Shown: positions 13,282 to 21,696 of the stretch, piece by piece | Layout of the letters: each line of letters begins with the position of its first letter | Numbering within the stretch: position 1 is the first letter of the stretch | Source: JBEKCP01 sp050014815 | Lineage (GTDB): Bacteria > Planctomycetota > Planctomycetia > Pirellulales > Thermoguttaceae | Direction: 5' to 3' | Assembly (NCBI GenBank): GCA_050014815.1 | Contig: JBEKCP010000027.1 | Coordinates: forward strand, 1-22,213 | DNA length: 22,213 bases | Position numbers and translations under genes: made by a program | Notes under the pieces: generated by a model | What the model was told of the DNA's origin: nothing | What the model saw: the letters and a program-made list of their open reading frames with translations, nothing else | Databases searched by the model: none

Positions 13282-15939
13282 ATGAAGAGCCGTACTCGCA
13301 GCTCTATCGCAATCCGTACGATGACAGCCGTGGTGGTTGCCCTGTCATGTGGTTCTCACCTGGCCGCCGCCGAACCCGCCGGCGCGAAGCCTATTTCCGC
13401 GAAGAAAGACACCTTCTTCTTCATTCCTCACACGCACTGGGAGGGGGCGGTCTTCAAGACGCGTGAAGAATACCTCGAGATGGGGCTGCCCAACATCCTG
13501 TGTGCGTTGAAATTGCTCAAGGCCCATCCCAACTACCGCTTCACCCTCGATCAGGCCTGTTACGTGGAGCCGTTCCTGGAGCGGTATCCGGAAGAGGAAG
13601 CCTCGCTGCGCAAGTTCATCCAAGAGGGGCGGCTGGCGATTGTCGGCGGCACGGACGTGATGCCGGACGTCAACATGCCGAGCGGGGAATCGTTTGTCCG
13701 CCAGGTGCTTTACGGCAAGGGATACTTTCGCCGGAAACTGGGCGTGGACGTGACGGTCGGCTGGCAATTGGACACGTTCGGACACCATGCGCAGATGCCG
13801 CAGGTGCTCAAGCTGGGGGGATACAAGTCGTTTTGGTTCTTCCGCGGCGTCCCGGACATGAATACGCCTTCCGAGTTCCTCTGGGAAGGCCTCGACGGCT
13901 CGCGGATTCCCGCCTTCTGGCTACCTCACGGTTATGTCATCACCTACGGCGCGCCGAAGTCGCTTCCCGATTTCATCAAGTTCTTCAACAATCGCTTCGA
14001 CTCGCTGGCGGTTCAAGCCCGGGGGCACAACCGCGTGGGCCCTGCGGGGGCGGACGTCAGCAGGCCCCAGGAGCACGTGCCCCCGCTGGTCGAGGAGTTC
14101 AACCGCCAGGCCGACGCACGGTTCCATCTTCGTCTTGCCGTGCCTGCCGATTTCGAGGCGGCAACGGCCGACCGTTCGGACCTGCCGGTGCTCAAAGGCG
14201 AACTCAATCCGATCTTCCAGGGCACCTACAGCAGTCGCATCGAGTTGAAGCAACGGACGCGCGAACTGGAGCGACTGCTGACCACGGCCGAGAAGCTAAG
14301 CGTGCTCGGCCGTTGGCTGGGCCGGCCGGCCAATGCCGAGATCCTGTGGCGGGCCTGGGAACCGATGCTCTTCAATCAGGCGCACGACCTGATGTCCGGC
14401 GTGATGACCGACCACGTCCACGACGACACGATCCGCGGCTTCGATTTCTCCAAGCGGATAGCCGAGGACGAGGTGCAGGGAGGACTGCGGGACCTTGCCG
14501 CCAGGATTGACACGCGCGGCGAGGGCATCGCCCTGGTGGTATGGAACATGCTCGGCTGGCCGCGCACCGACATCGCCACGGCAAGCGTCGGCTTCGGCGG
14601 CGGCGACGTTCGGGATCTGAAACTGGTGGGCCCCGACGGCCGGCCGGTTCCCGTCCAGATCCTCAATCGTCAGTCCTGTGATGACGGTGCCCTGCTCCAG
14701 GCGGAGATCGCCTTCGTGGCCCGCGACATCCCTGCCTTGGGATACTCGGTCTATCGCCTGCTTCCGCTAGCGTCGGCGGCCGCTCCGCCGCCGGCCGAAA
14801 CGCCGCCGCAACAGGACGGGCTGATCGAGAACGAGTACTACCAGGTGAAACTCGACCTGGCCGGCGGCGCAATCACTGGCCTGATCGTCAAGGGCGACCA
14901 GTGGAACGCTTTGAGCGGCCCTGGAAACGTCGTGGCCAGGGAGGAGGACCGCGGCGACCTGTGGGAACTCTATCGGCGGCTCAACGGCGGCAGCCGCGTC
15001 GCGATGAAGGGCGAACACCCGGCGCCCCCGCCGGGTAAGGCGGTCTTCAGCACCGACCAGGCCGGCCCGCCGGGCACGGTAGAACGCGGTCCGGTCATTT
15101 CAGAATTCAAGGTTTCGCACCCCTTCGGCGAGAAGGGCCGGTTTAGCACGAGCGTCCGGATCTACGCGGACCTTCGCCGCATCGACGTCCGCACCAAGAT
15201 CCTCAACCAGGACCAGTTCGTCCGCTACCGAGTGCTGTTTCCCACCGCGATCCGCAATGGGCAAAGCGTTCATGAGATCCCGTTCGGGGCCATTTCGCGT
15301 CCCGCAGCGATCGAGTTCCCCGCCCAGAACTGGATTGACTACGGCGACGGCCGGAAGGGCCTTGCCCTGCTCAACCGCGGGCTGCCGGGCAACAATGTGG
15401 CTGACGGGACCATGATGCTTTCGCTGGCGCGCTCGACACACATCGTCGCCTATGGTTTTAGCGGCGGCTACGAAAGGGGCGTGTCCTCCGATTCCGGCTT
15501 CGAGTTGGGAAAGCAGTGGACTTTCGACTACGCGCTGCTGCCCCACGCCGGCGACTGGCGGCAAGCGGGCATTTATCGCGAAGGCATGGAGTTCAACAAC
15601 CCACTGCTGGTCCGCACCGCGGGTCTGCACCCGGGCACGTTGCCGAAGCGCTGGGGACTGCTTTCGCTCTCGCACCCCAACGTCGTACTCTCTGCCTTGA
15701 AAACAAGCGAAAACGGCCAGGGTGCCGTGCTGCGGGTCTATGAGGCGGCGGGGACAGCCGCCAACGGCGTGAGGCTCACCTTCTCGGCCCCGGTCGCCTC
15801 GGCAGAAGAGGTGAATCTCATGGAGGATCCCGGCCAAACACTCGACGTTGCGGCAAACGCCCTGCAACTTGATCTCCGTCCGTTCGAGATTAGGACGATC
15901 AAGTTGGAACTTCAAGCCGCGGGGACGCCCGTCCGTTAA
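13282..15939 (+). CDS. Exported GH38 alpha-mannosidase
   Basis: An 885-residue protein of full family length. AAGGGAGG at 13267-13274 gives a strong ribosome site. The N-terminus to residue 30 is a signal peptide (TMTAVVVALSCG, then LAAA). The GH38 N-terminal catalytic barrel carries PHTHWE (49-54), where H52 and E54 occupy the positions of the zinc-binding His and Asp. WQLDTFGHH contains the expected nucleophile D164, and NQAHDLMSG contains the zinc-site H368/D369. The glutamate in place of the usual aspartate at 54 is unusual but the motif is otherwise intact. A helical middle domain follows (TRELERLLTTAEKL), then C-terminal beta-sandwich domains to the end (YYQVKLDLAGGAITGLI; RPFEIRTIKLEL). 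GH38 enzymes release alpha-linked mannose with retention of configuration. This is the best clue that the locus handles a mannose-containing glycan. The MFS gene starts 16 nt later. Confidence 0.88.
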   Translation: MKSRTRSSIAIRTMTAVVVALSCGSHLAAAEPAGAKPISAKKDTFFFIPHTHWEGAVFKTREEYLEMGLPNILCALKLLKAHPNYRFTLDQACYVEPFLERYPEEEASLRKFIQEGRLAIVGGTDVMPDVNMPSGESFVRQVLYGKGYFRRKLGVDVTVGWQLDTFGHHAQMPQVLKLGGYKSFWFFRGVPDMNTPSEFLWEGLDGSRIPAFWLPHGYVITYGAPKSLPDFIKFFNNRFDSLAVQARGHNRVGPAGADVSRPQEHVPPLVEEFNRQADARFHLRLAVPADFEAATADRSDLPVLKGELNPIFQGTYSSRIELKQRTRELERLLTTAEKLSVLGRWLGRPANAEILWRAWEPMLFNQAHDLMSGVMTDHVHDDTIRGFDFSKRIAEDEVQGGLRDLAARIDTRGEGIALVVWNMLGWPRTDIATASVGFGGGDVRDLKLVGPDGRPVPVQILNRQSCDDGALLQAEIAFVARDIPALGYSVYRLLPLASAAAPPPAETPPQQDGLIENEYYQVKLDLAGGAITGLIVKGDQWNALSGPGNVVAREEDRGDLWELYRRLNGGSRVAMKGEHPAPPPGKAVFSTDQAGPPGTVERGPVISEFKVSHPFGEKGRFSTSVRIYADLRRIDVRTKILNQDQFVRYRVLFPTAIRNGQSVHEIPFGAISRPAAIEFPAQNWIDYGDGRKGLALLNRGLPGNNVADGTMMLSLARSTHIVAYGFSGGYERGVSSDSGFELGKQWTFDYALLPHAGDWRQAGIYREGMEFNNPLLVRTAGLHPGTLPKRWGLLSLSHPNVVLSALKTSENGQGAVLRVYEAAGTAANGVRLTFSAPVASAEEVNLMEDPGQTLDVAANALQLDLRPFEIRTIKLELQAAGTPVR

Positions 15940-15955
15940 GGGGCATCGAGAATCG

Positions 15956-16621
15956 ATGCCAGTTCCCATGGATCAAGTCATGTCACGCAACACCGTCGGC
16001 AGGGTTCATTTCGCGTTCGGTCTCGTTGTCCGCAGCGCGGTCGTCGCGGGGCTCGGCGGATTCCTTCTGGGCTTCGATACCGTGGTCATTTCCGGCACGA
16101 ACGAGACGCTGGAAAGAGTGTTCAACCTGAACGTGGTCTGGGCAGGCTTCACGGTGGCCATCGCGCCGATCGGCACGATTCTCGGTACGCTCATCGTCGG
16201 CAGACCCTCTGATGCGCTGGGGCGCAAGAAGGTCCTCTTCGCCCTGGCGATCGGTTACTTCGTCTCCGCGCTCGGCTGCGGATTCGCGCAGACGTGGTAC
16301 GAGCTTCTGGGCGCCCGCTTTCTCGGGGGGGTGGCGATCGGCGGGGCCTCGGTGGTCACGCCAATGTATATCGCCGAGATTTCTCCGCCGCGCCTGCGCG
16401 GACGGCTAGTCATGGTCAACCAGTTCAATATCGTAGTCGGGGTCCTGCTGTCCTTCGTCTCGAATTACCTAACGGCGCTTACATCCTGTGCCCGTCGGAC
16501 AACTTCTTCGAGGGCGAACGGGCGCTTGTCATGGCCTTTGCCGACGAAGCGAAACGCTGTTCTTATCCTGTGCACTAGTCCACCGAGTTTTGGCCCGTTC
16601 CGTATTGGCCTTAAGTCGTGA
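15956..16621 (+). pseudogene. Sugar-porter MFS transporter, truncated after about 170 residues
   Basis: The frame begins as a typical sugar-porter MFS protein. TM1 holds GGFLLGFDTVVISG, and the cytoplasmic loop 2-3 motif reads GRPSDALGRKKVL in place of the usual GxxxDRxGRR. The post-TM4 segment reads MYIAEISPPRLRGRLVMVNQF. Similarity stops after TM5 at LLSFVSNYL (near 16470); the remaining 50 residues are arginine/serine-rich nonsense. A complete porter has 12 membrane segments and about 450-480 residues, so this product cannot transport. Start codon choice is open among ATGs at 15956, 15968 and 15980, none with a strong ribosome site. The gene directly follows the mannosidase, so it was probably the uptake system of the locus. 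The break coincides with a fragment of a different gene. Confidence 0.8.
16474..16578 (+). pseudogene. C-terminal remnant of a UroD-like (uroporphyrinogen decarboxylase family) gene
   Basis: In a frame different from the MFS reading, the bases just after the MFS break read GAYILCPSDNFFEG, then about 20 residues ending in DEAKRCSYPVH and a stop at 16576-16578. This matches, from memory, the usual C-terminal end of UroD-superfamily proteins common in planctomycete sugar loci, where a G-[GA]-YIL-x-P-S/C-D-x-F-F segment precedes a final helix. Only about 35 codons remain, with no start. It suggests that DNA between the MFS gene and a downstream UroD-like gene has been lost, fusing the two. Family assignment rests on a short stretch and is tentative. 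Confidence 0.45.
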
Positions 16622-16659
16622 AGCAGCGGCGAGTTATGGTGCGCTTCAAGAAGCCTCTT

Positions 16660-17760
16660 TCAAAGACTCTCTTGGAGCCGCAGCATGCCCGCCAAATCGT
16701 CATCTCCAGCAATTTCATTACCGCCACGCAGAGCATAGAACGTGTGCCCCCGGCGGGCCAACCCCAGCTTACCGAGCAATTGTCCCATGGCGACTGTCAC
16801 CTGGTCCGCGCGGGATATGCGTGCGAGCTTCTCTATGTCTGTCGCCTCAATGTCCGCTGGACTTCCTCGGGTCCAAACCCATCGTTGCCCCGCGGGCGTG
16901 AGAAATACCAAATCGGCATCAGCTTTGTCCCGAGGCTCCGGCCGTACGGCCAACGCCACCTTGATCGCCTTGACCGTCTCCGGCCAGAGTGGGCAACGTC
17001 GCGAGATCCCCGTCTTCGGCCTGGGGTAGTTGCACCAGCCACCTTTCAGGTCCAGGTTCTTGATGCTGAGGTTCGCCACGTCCGTGTTGCCGAAACCGCA
17101 ATTCACGCCCAACAGGATCATCGCTTTCAGGGGTACCGTTGTTGCCGCCAGCATTGCCCGAATCTCGGCTGCCTCGAACATGCGTTGTCCATTCTGCTGC
17201 CGTTCACAGCGTAGCTCCCGCTGTGTCGGGCCAACAAACCCCGGCCCAAATCGGACGGGCTTCTCGATCAGGTTGGCCTCGTGTGCATATCGGAAGAGCA
17301 TGCGGACCCGCTTGATCTCCACTTTCCGGGACAACTTGCCGTAGGTCTTGGCGATCTGAGCGCGCAATGTCTCGAAGTCATCGGCGGCTAGGTCATCCAC
17401 CAGTCGATCCCCGCCGAAGACAGAGAGCACACGCTTACAGGTCTTATACTGGTCGCCGAAAGTCCCCAAGGCCAACTCGCCGGCATCGACTCGCGCCTTC
17501 TTGGCCGCGAGGAATCTCTTGACCAGTTCCTTCACCGTCAGCCCCTCGCCCTTCCGGCGAGGCTTGCGGCCAGCGTACAGGTCATCGCGCTCTTCGACGT
17601 ATCGAACCAGCGCCGCGTCAGGATCGGCCCACGGCCCGAAGTAATGGAGCTTCCCTTTGATCTTCTTCGCCCACCTTCCCGTGGCGTGTGGGAAGAGGGG
17701 AAAGTCGGGCCGCGGCTTCGCAGGCTTGTCACCACGGCTCGATGTGCTTGAATAAACCAT
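16660..17760 (-). pseudogene. Tyrosine-recombinase-like integrase lacking its C-terminal catalytic end
   Basis: A 366-residue frame on the minus strand starting at the ATG complement at 17758-17760. The N-terminus, with RPDFPLFPHATGRWAKKIKGKL then FGPWADPDAALVRY, is the AP2-like arm seen in planctomycete integrases. A core-binding domain follows at about 75-165 (GLTVKELVKRFLAAKKARVD). The catalytic domain starts near 190 (MFEAAEIRAMLAATTVPLKAMILLGVNCGFGNTDVANL; K in YPRPKTGISRRCPLWPET). It reaches TFYALR and then departs: where HTFET and, about 35 residues on, the tyrosine nucleophile are expected, there are 20 unrelated residues (GGNEIAG...). The join lies near 16724-16728. The protein should not be able to recombine DNA. 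It reads against all neighbours and sits beside the MFS/UroD break, consistent with a mobile-element remnant. Confidence 0.75.
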
Positions 17761-17860
17761 GGCGAAAACGTCCTATTCAGGGTCGGCGCTCGGGTTCTCC
17801 GGTACACTCCACCGGGGGAGACAGCCTGCCGATTGGGTGTCTTAACGGGTGTCGCTAGCA

Positions 17861-17888
17861 ATGATAGCACAGGCGAAGAAAGAGTCAA
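17861..17888 (-). promoter_or_regulatory. Probable promoter of the integrase gene
   Basis: On the minus strand TTGACT (complement of 17883-17888) is followed after 16 nt by TATCAT (complement of 17861-17866). Transcription would begin near 17854, about 95 nt before the integrase start codon. Both boxes are one or two mismatches from consensus. Confidence 0.45.
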
Positions 17889-18330
17889 TTAACGTGTTTT
17901 CTCGGCTGACATCTGAATTCGATGGCACCGTGTGAAAACTTTTCTCGGGAAAGTTCTCAAGCAGCATCGGGACGCGGCGAAAAGGCTGTCGCCATGATAC
18001 CTCGGTCACATCAACCGACGTAGCGAAAGAGCCGCCGTCGGTTCCGTCGGCCTTCTGGGCTAAGACTGGCGACTGCGGAAGCAATCGGCTTAGCAGCCAA
18101 ACCAAAAAGCAATCGAGCCATCCGTAATTCGTGTGGGTGGCTCTCTTTGTGGCCCGCAGCCCGCCAGCGCAAACAACATCATTTGACGGCATTTGGATAC
18201 ATTTTCGGTATTTCTTGACTCAGAGCCGAAATTTGACGCTCCCGCCATCCTATCCTTGCCCTCCCGCTTACCGAGATCCTCGGCCGTGAACCGGAGCACA
18301 GTTCCCGCTTGTCCAAAAAAAGGACGTATT

Positions 18331-18358
18331 TTGACACTGCGTTCCGCGCTACTACAAT
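18331..18358 (+). promoter_or_regulatory. Probable promoter of the propeller/PA14 protein gene
   Basis: TTGACA at 18331-18336 and TACAAT at 18353-18358 are separated by 16 nt. Transcription would start near 18365, leaving an untranslated leader of about 220 nt before the ATG at 18586. Just upstream, GTCC (18311-18314) and GGAC (18322-18325) flank seven A residues, a small symmetric site. Confidence 0.5.
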
Positions 18359-18585
18359 GATGGGCGAGGGAACGTTGCGACGGCTAGCGGCGAGGGCGGC
18401 CTCCATGCCAAGACAAGGGACGAAGCACTTGGCTACTGGGCAAAGCATCTTGCTCGGGCGTCTGAGTGCGAGTCGGCCCGTGCGGCACCGGTGGCAAGCC
18501 CATCGTGGTCCGAAGGTGTATCTTGGCTCCGGTGCAGCCGTTACCCCCGCGGGACATCGTCCAATCCGTGCTGGAGTTTGATTAG

Positions 18586-21435
18586 ATGAAGTTCCTCAAT
18601 ACGTTAACGCCCATCTGTCTGGCCCTCGCCCCTTTGGCCGCCGACGGGGCGACGATCGAGCTGAAGCTCGATCGAGCGGCGAAGGTATCGGTAGCGGTGT
18701 ACGACCAAGAGGGGCGGCTAGTACGGGAAGTGGTGCGAGGCGTGCCACGAGCAGCGGGGAGGCAGCGTTTCATTTGGGATGGCCGCAACGCGGCGGGTGA
18801 ACCGTTGTCACCGGGGACATACTCGTGGAAGGCACTTGCCACGCCCGGACTGCGGACTCGCTATCTGATGAGCCTGGGCAACACTTGGCCCGAAAAGGCC
18901 GGTGGTCCGTTCTGGAACGCTGGCGGACCGGGTACGCATGGCGGACCGGCAGCGGTGGCGGCCGACGATACCGGAATCTACGCCAGCGCGTTCACAGAGA
19001 ATATCGAGACCTGCGTCCTAAAAATCTCGCTCGATGGTTCAAAACGGCTGTGGTCGGCAACCTGCCCCGACGCGTGGGACTCTGCGGTGAGTCTCGCCAG
19101 CAGCGGCGGCAGGCTTTATCTGCTGTCGCAGAAGGGGAAGATCTATCGCTACGATGCCGCTTCCGGGCAGAAGCTCGATGCTTGGGATACGAAGCATGGC
19201 GACCACCTGCCGACCGATCTCGACGCAGGCGGCGAGGTTATTGTGCTCGCCTATGAAAAGGCGGGCCTGGTACGCTGGCTCTCGACGGCGAAGGGATCAT
19301 GGATTGCCGAGGCCAAGATCGATGCTCCGGCAGGCGTGGCGATCGGTCGCAATGGAGCAACGCTCGTTACCACCGGACAGCGTGTCATGATCTTTGCGAA
19401 GCTTGGAGCCAAGCCGACGGAACTGGCCCGCGGGCTCACCAGGCCAGGGCCACTGACGGTCGATCGTGCCAGCGGCGAGGTGCTTGTAGTTGATCGCGAG
19501 CCGGCTCGGCAAATCGTACGGCTTGCTGCCGATGGCCGAGTGCTCGCAACTTATGGCCGTGCGGGTGGGCGACGGGACGGACTCTACACCCGCGAGGAAC
19601 AAGAGAGCTTTGCGGAGATCACCGACATCGCGGTGCTTCCGGATGGCGGGTTCATAGCCGCGGAACCGAACTCGGCGCCGCGCCGCGTGGTACGACTCGA
19701 TCGGCAGGGCCGTTTCGTCAAGGAATGGATCGGCGGGCAAACGTGGGCGCCCTGGGTCACGCCCGAGCCCGACAATCCCGATGCCGTGTGGATGAATTCG
19801 CAGTGGGGCTCGATGATGCGAATGGTCGTCGATTGGAACACGCGCACGTGGCGGGTCCATTCGACCTATCACTTCGCCGGCCTGGCCAAAGGGCTTGTCC
19901 CCGGTCATGCCAATGCGTCCATCTGGGAAGCCCGCGAGCACGGTGGGCAGTTGTGCCTCTGCCGGGTCGGCGATCCGTGCGTGTTGCGCGTGGACCGCGA
20001 GAATTGGCGGCTCGTACCCATGACGGTCACGTATAGTCACTTCGGACATTATCGCAAGGAGCTACCGGCCTCGGTCGCGATGCTGGGCGGGGCGGACACG
20101 CAGGCCCTTCGCTGGACCGATGCCAATGGAGATGGAAAGCCACAAGACGCCGAGATATTGCGGTATTTGCAAGGCGGAGCATGGGGCGGTTTGCGTCATG
20201 TTGACAGCGAGCTGTCGTATTGGTACTTCGACTCCGATCGCATCTGGCAGCAGCGCGTTACCGAGTGGACAAAGTCGGGTTCGCCGGTCTATGGCACTTT
20301 TCCGGCGGCTACTGACTTTGCCCGGACGCCGGCTCGCGTCACGAGCATCGAAGGTCGGTGGGGCTCTTATTTCTATCGGGACGCCGGGACGCGCCATCTC
20401 TATGGTGCGTTCAACAGTTCGATGACGGACTGGGGAAAGTCGAAGGATTCGTTCCTCTGCCAGTGGGATGAACAAGGCCGACTTCGTTGGATGGTTGGCG
20501 AGAAAGGATCACTTCCCGGTCAGATCGACGTCTTCCGTCGCATCGCCGGTGTCGTGCATGGCTGCGTCGTGCTGACGAACTTCAGTTATGAATGGCCCAG
20601 CGAGCAACGGACGCGAACGTACGTTTGGGACAGCGATGGGCTTTGGGTGGGCCGACTTTTCGATCACCCGGACCTGGATGCGGCCCCTGCCACCAGGTAT
20701 GGCCTCGGGGCCGAGGCGCTGGCGGGTGTCATCACGACCGATCCGCGGACGGGTCGAGTACGCTACTTCGGCCACTGGCTGAATGAAGCCCGCGTTTACG
20801 AGATCGATGGTTGGAATGGGATAGTGCGGTCTAGCGGTACGCTCTCGTTGGCCGCTCCCACGGAACCGTCGCGATCGCAATCAGCGGATGATTATGCCGA
20901 AACCCCGCCTGGTTCCGGCACGGGGTTAAGTGCCGAGTACTTCGACAACGACGGCTTCAAAGGCCCGCCTTTGCTGGCGCGAGTCGATGCGGTGCTCGAT
21001 TTTCACTGGGGTCGTGCTACGGGCCGCGACACCTCGCCGCTCGCCAAACATGGCGGCAAGAGTACGGGCTACAGTATCCGTTGGACTGGCATGATCGAAC
21101 CGCGGCAGACGGGCCTCTATTCGTTCGTTGCAGCACACGGCCACCAGCGTGTGTGGATCGACGGCCACAAGGTCGCTGGCGACCGTGTCCACGAAGGCCC
21201 CGGCGGCCTCATTTACCTCGAAGCCGGTCGTCGCTACCCAATCCGCGTGGAGTACTCCACCTACTTCACGCATCCCACGACCGACCAGAGCGCGAAGCTG
21301 CAATGGGTGGAACCTGCTGGGAGCTATCCGGCTTCAGCAACCCTTGTCCCTACGAGCCAACTCTATCCTGTGAATCAGTGGTTGCCAAGAACCGCACAGG
21401 TGCCCGTTTTTATGCGAAACAGTGTCTCGCAATGA
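18586..21435 (+). CDS. Exported FlgD-like / beta-propeller / EF-hand / PA14 protein
   Basis: A 949-residue protein; GGAG at 18573-18576 lies 9 nt before the ATG. Residues 1-22 are a signal peptide (TLTPICLALAPLAADGA). Residues about 22-85 are a FlgD-like Ig domain (VSVAVYDQEGRLVREVVRG; SPGTYSWKA). Residues about 100-480 carry repeated strands like an NHL or quinoprotein-type propeller (GGRLYLLSQKGKIYRYDAAS; LTVDRASGEVLVVDRE). A canonical EF-hand loop lies at 512-523 (DANGDGKPQDAE; ligands D512, N514, D516, E523). More beta repeats follow to about 740. A PA14 domain spans about 780-918 (GLSAEYFDN, YSIRWTGMIEPRQTGLYSF, VWIDGHKV), a glycan-binding module in many enzymes and adhesins. No catalytic signature is seen. 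It probably acts at the cell surface, binding carbohydrate with calcium support. It has its own promoter and lies beyond the integrase, so its link to the operon is uncertain. Confidence 0.78.
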   Translation: MKFLNTLTPICLALAPLAADGATIELKLDRAAKVSVAVYDQEGRLVREVVRGVPRAAGRQRFIWDGRNAAGEPLSPGTYSWKALATPGLRTRYLMSLGNTWPEKAGGPFWNAGGPGTHGGPAAVAADDTGIYASAFTENIETCVLKISLDGSKRLWSATCPDAWDSAVSLASSGGRLYLLSQKGKIYRYDAASGQKLDAWDTKHGDHLPTDLDAGGEVIVLAYEKAGLVRWLSTAKGSWIAEAKIDAPAGVAIGRNGATLVTTGQRVMIFAKLGAKPTELARGLTRPGPLTVDRASGEVLVVDREPARQIVRLAADGRVLATYGRAGGRRDGLYTREEQESFAEITDIAVLPDGGFIAAEPNSAPRRVVRLDRQGRFVKEWIGGQTWAPWVTPEPDNPDAVWMNSQWGSMMRMVVDWNTRTWRVHSTYHFAGLAKGLVPGHANASIWEAREHGGQLCLCRVGDPCVLRVDRENWRLVPMTVTYSHFGHYRKELPASVAMLGGADTQALRWTDANGDGKPQDAEILRYLQGGAWGGLRHVDSELSYWYFDSDRIWQQRVTEWTKSGSPVYGTFPAATDFARTPARVTSIEGRWGSYFYRDAGTRHLYGAFNSSMTDWGKSKDSFLCQWDEQGRLRWMVGEKGSLPGQIDVFRRIAGVVHGCVVLTNFSYEWPSEQRTRTYVWDSDGLWVGRLFDHPDLDAAPATRYGLGAEALAGVITTDPRTGRVRYFGHWLNEARVYEIDGWNGIVRSSGTLSLAAPTEPSRSQSADDYAETPPGSGTGLSAEYFDNDGFKGPPLLARVDAVLDFHWGRATGRDTSPLAKHGGKSTGYSIRWTGMIEPRQTGLYSFVAAHGHQRVWIDGHKVAGDRVHEGPGGLIYLEAGRRYPIRVEYSTYFTHPTTDQSAKLQWVEPAGSYPASATLVPTSQLYPVNQWLPRTAQVPVFMRNSVSQ

Positions 21436-21670
21436 GCAAAACAACACAATTTACTCGTGTGGTCGCTACCTGTTGGCCCTGCTGAGCGGCGTGCTGATCT
21501 ACCCCAGTTACAATGTGCTGGTCCGCAAAACCCCGATCGGCGTCTTGGAGGCGACCAATCGCTGGGCCGTGGGCCTGTTTGAGATCAAGGAACACCTCGG
21601 CACGCTAGCCCTGATCGCCGCCGGGATATACCTGGTTGGCCGGCAGACGACCGAGTATATTCTGCATTAG
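21422..21670 (+). CDS. Small two-helix membrane protein, unknown
   Basis: An 82-residue frame from a GTG at 21422, overlapping the end of the PA14 protein by 14 bp. Two hydrophobic segments are visible: about residues 16-35 (RYLLALLSGVLIYPSYNVLV) and about 59-75 (LGTLALIAAGIYLVG), joined by a polar loop. That pattern is hard to get by chance. No ribosome site precedes the GTG. An ATG at 21432 in another frame gives MSKTTQFTR and then stops, so the true start could be there with a one-base shift into the hydrophobic frame. No family recognised. It may be a small inner-membrane protein or the residue of a longer one. Confidence 0.45.
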   Translation: MSRNEQNNTIYSCGRYLLALLSGVLIYPSYNVLVRKTPIGVLEATNRWAVGLFEIKEHLGTLALIAAGIYLVGRQTTEYILH

Positions 21671-21696
21671 AAACGGCGAGTACCATTCATCCGGGG

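Larger units (their letters stand above)
17761..18585. other. Gene-poor stretch between divergent integrase and PA14-protein genes
   Basis: About 825 bp with no frame that resembles a known protein and no visible tRNA. It is lower in G+C by eye than the operon, with AT-rich patches at about 17880-17950 and 18180-18240. The octamer ATTTGACG occurs twice, at 18181-18188 and 18231-18238, 50 bp apart. A frame from 18309 to 18581 overlaps the promoter at 18331 and has no family resemblance, so it is not called. The stretch carries one promoter for each flanking gene and may include an end of the element that brought the integrase, but no attachment-site repeat could be identified. Confidence 0.5.

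Noticed and set aside
16618..17214. Plus-strand frame of 198 codons opposite the integrase
   Set aside because: It is antisense to a clearly recognisable integrase frame and has no family resemblance of its own.
17842..18192. Minus-strand frame of 116 codons upstream of the integrase
   Set aside because: It contains the likely integrase promoter and shows no protein family signal.
18309..18581. Plus-strand frame of 90 codons before the PA14 gene
   Set aside because: The -35 and -10 boxes lie inside its first codons, it has no ribosome site, and its residues are not organised into any recognisable domain.
17761..18585. CRISPR array, tRNA or phage attachment site near the integrase
   Set aside because: No regularly spaced repeats, no cloverleaf and no convincing pair of direct repeats flanking the element were found by eye.
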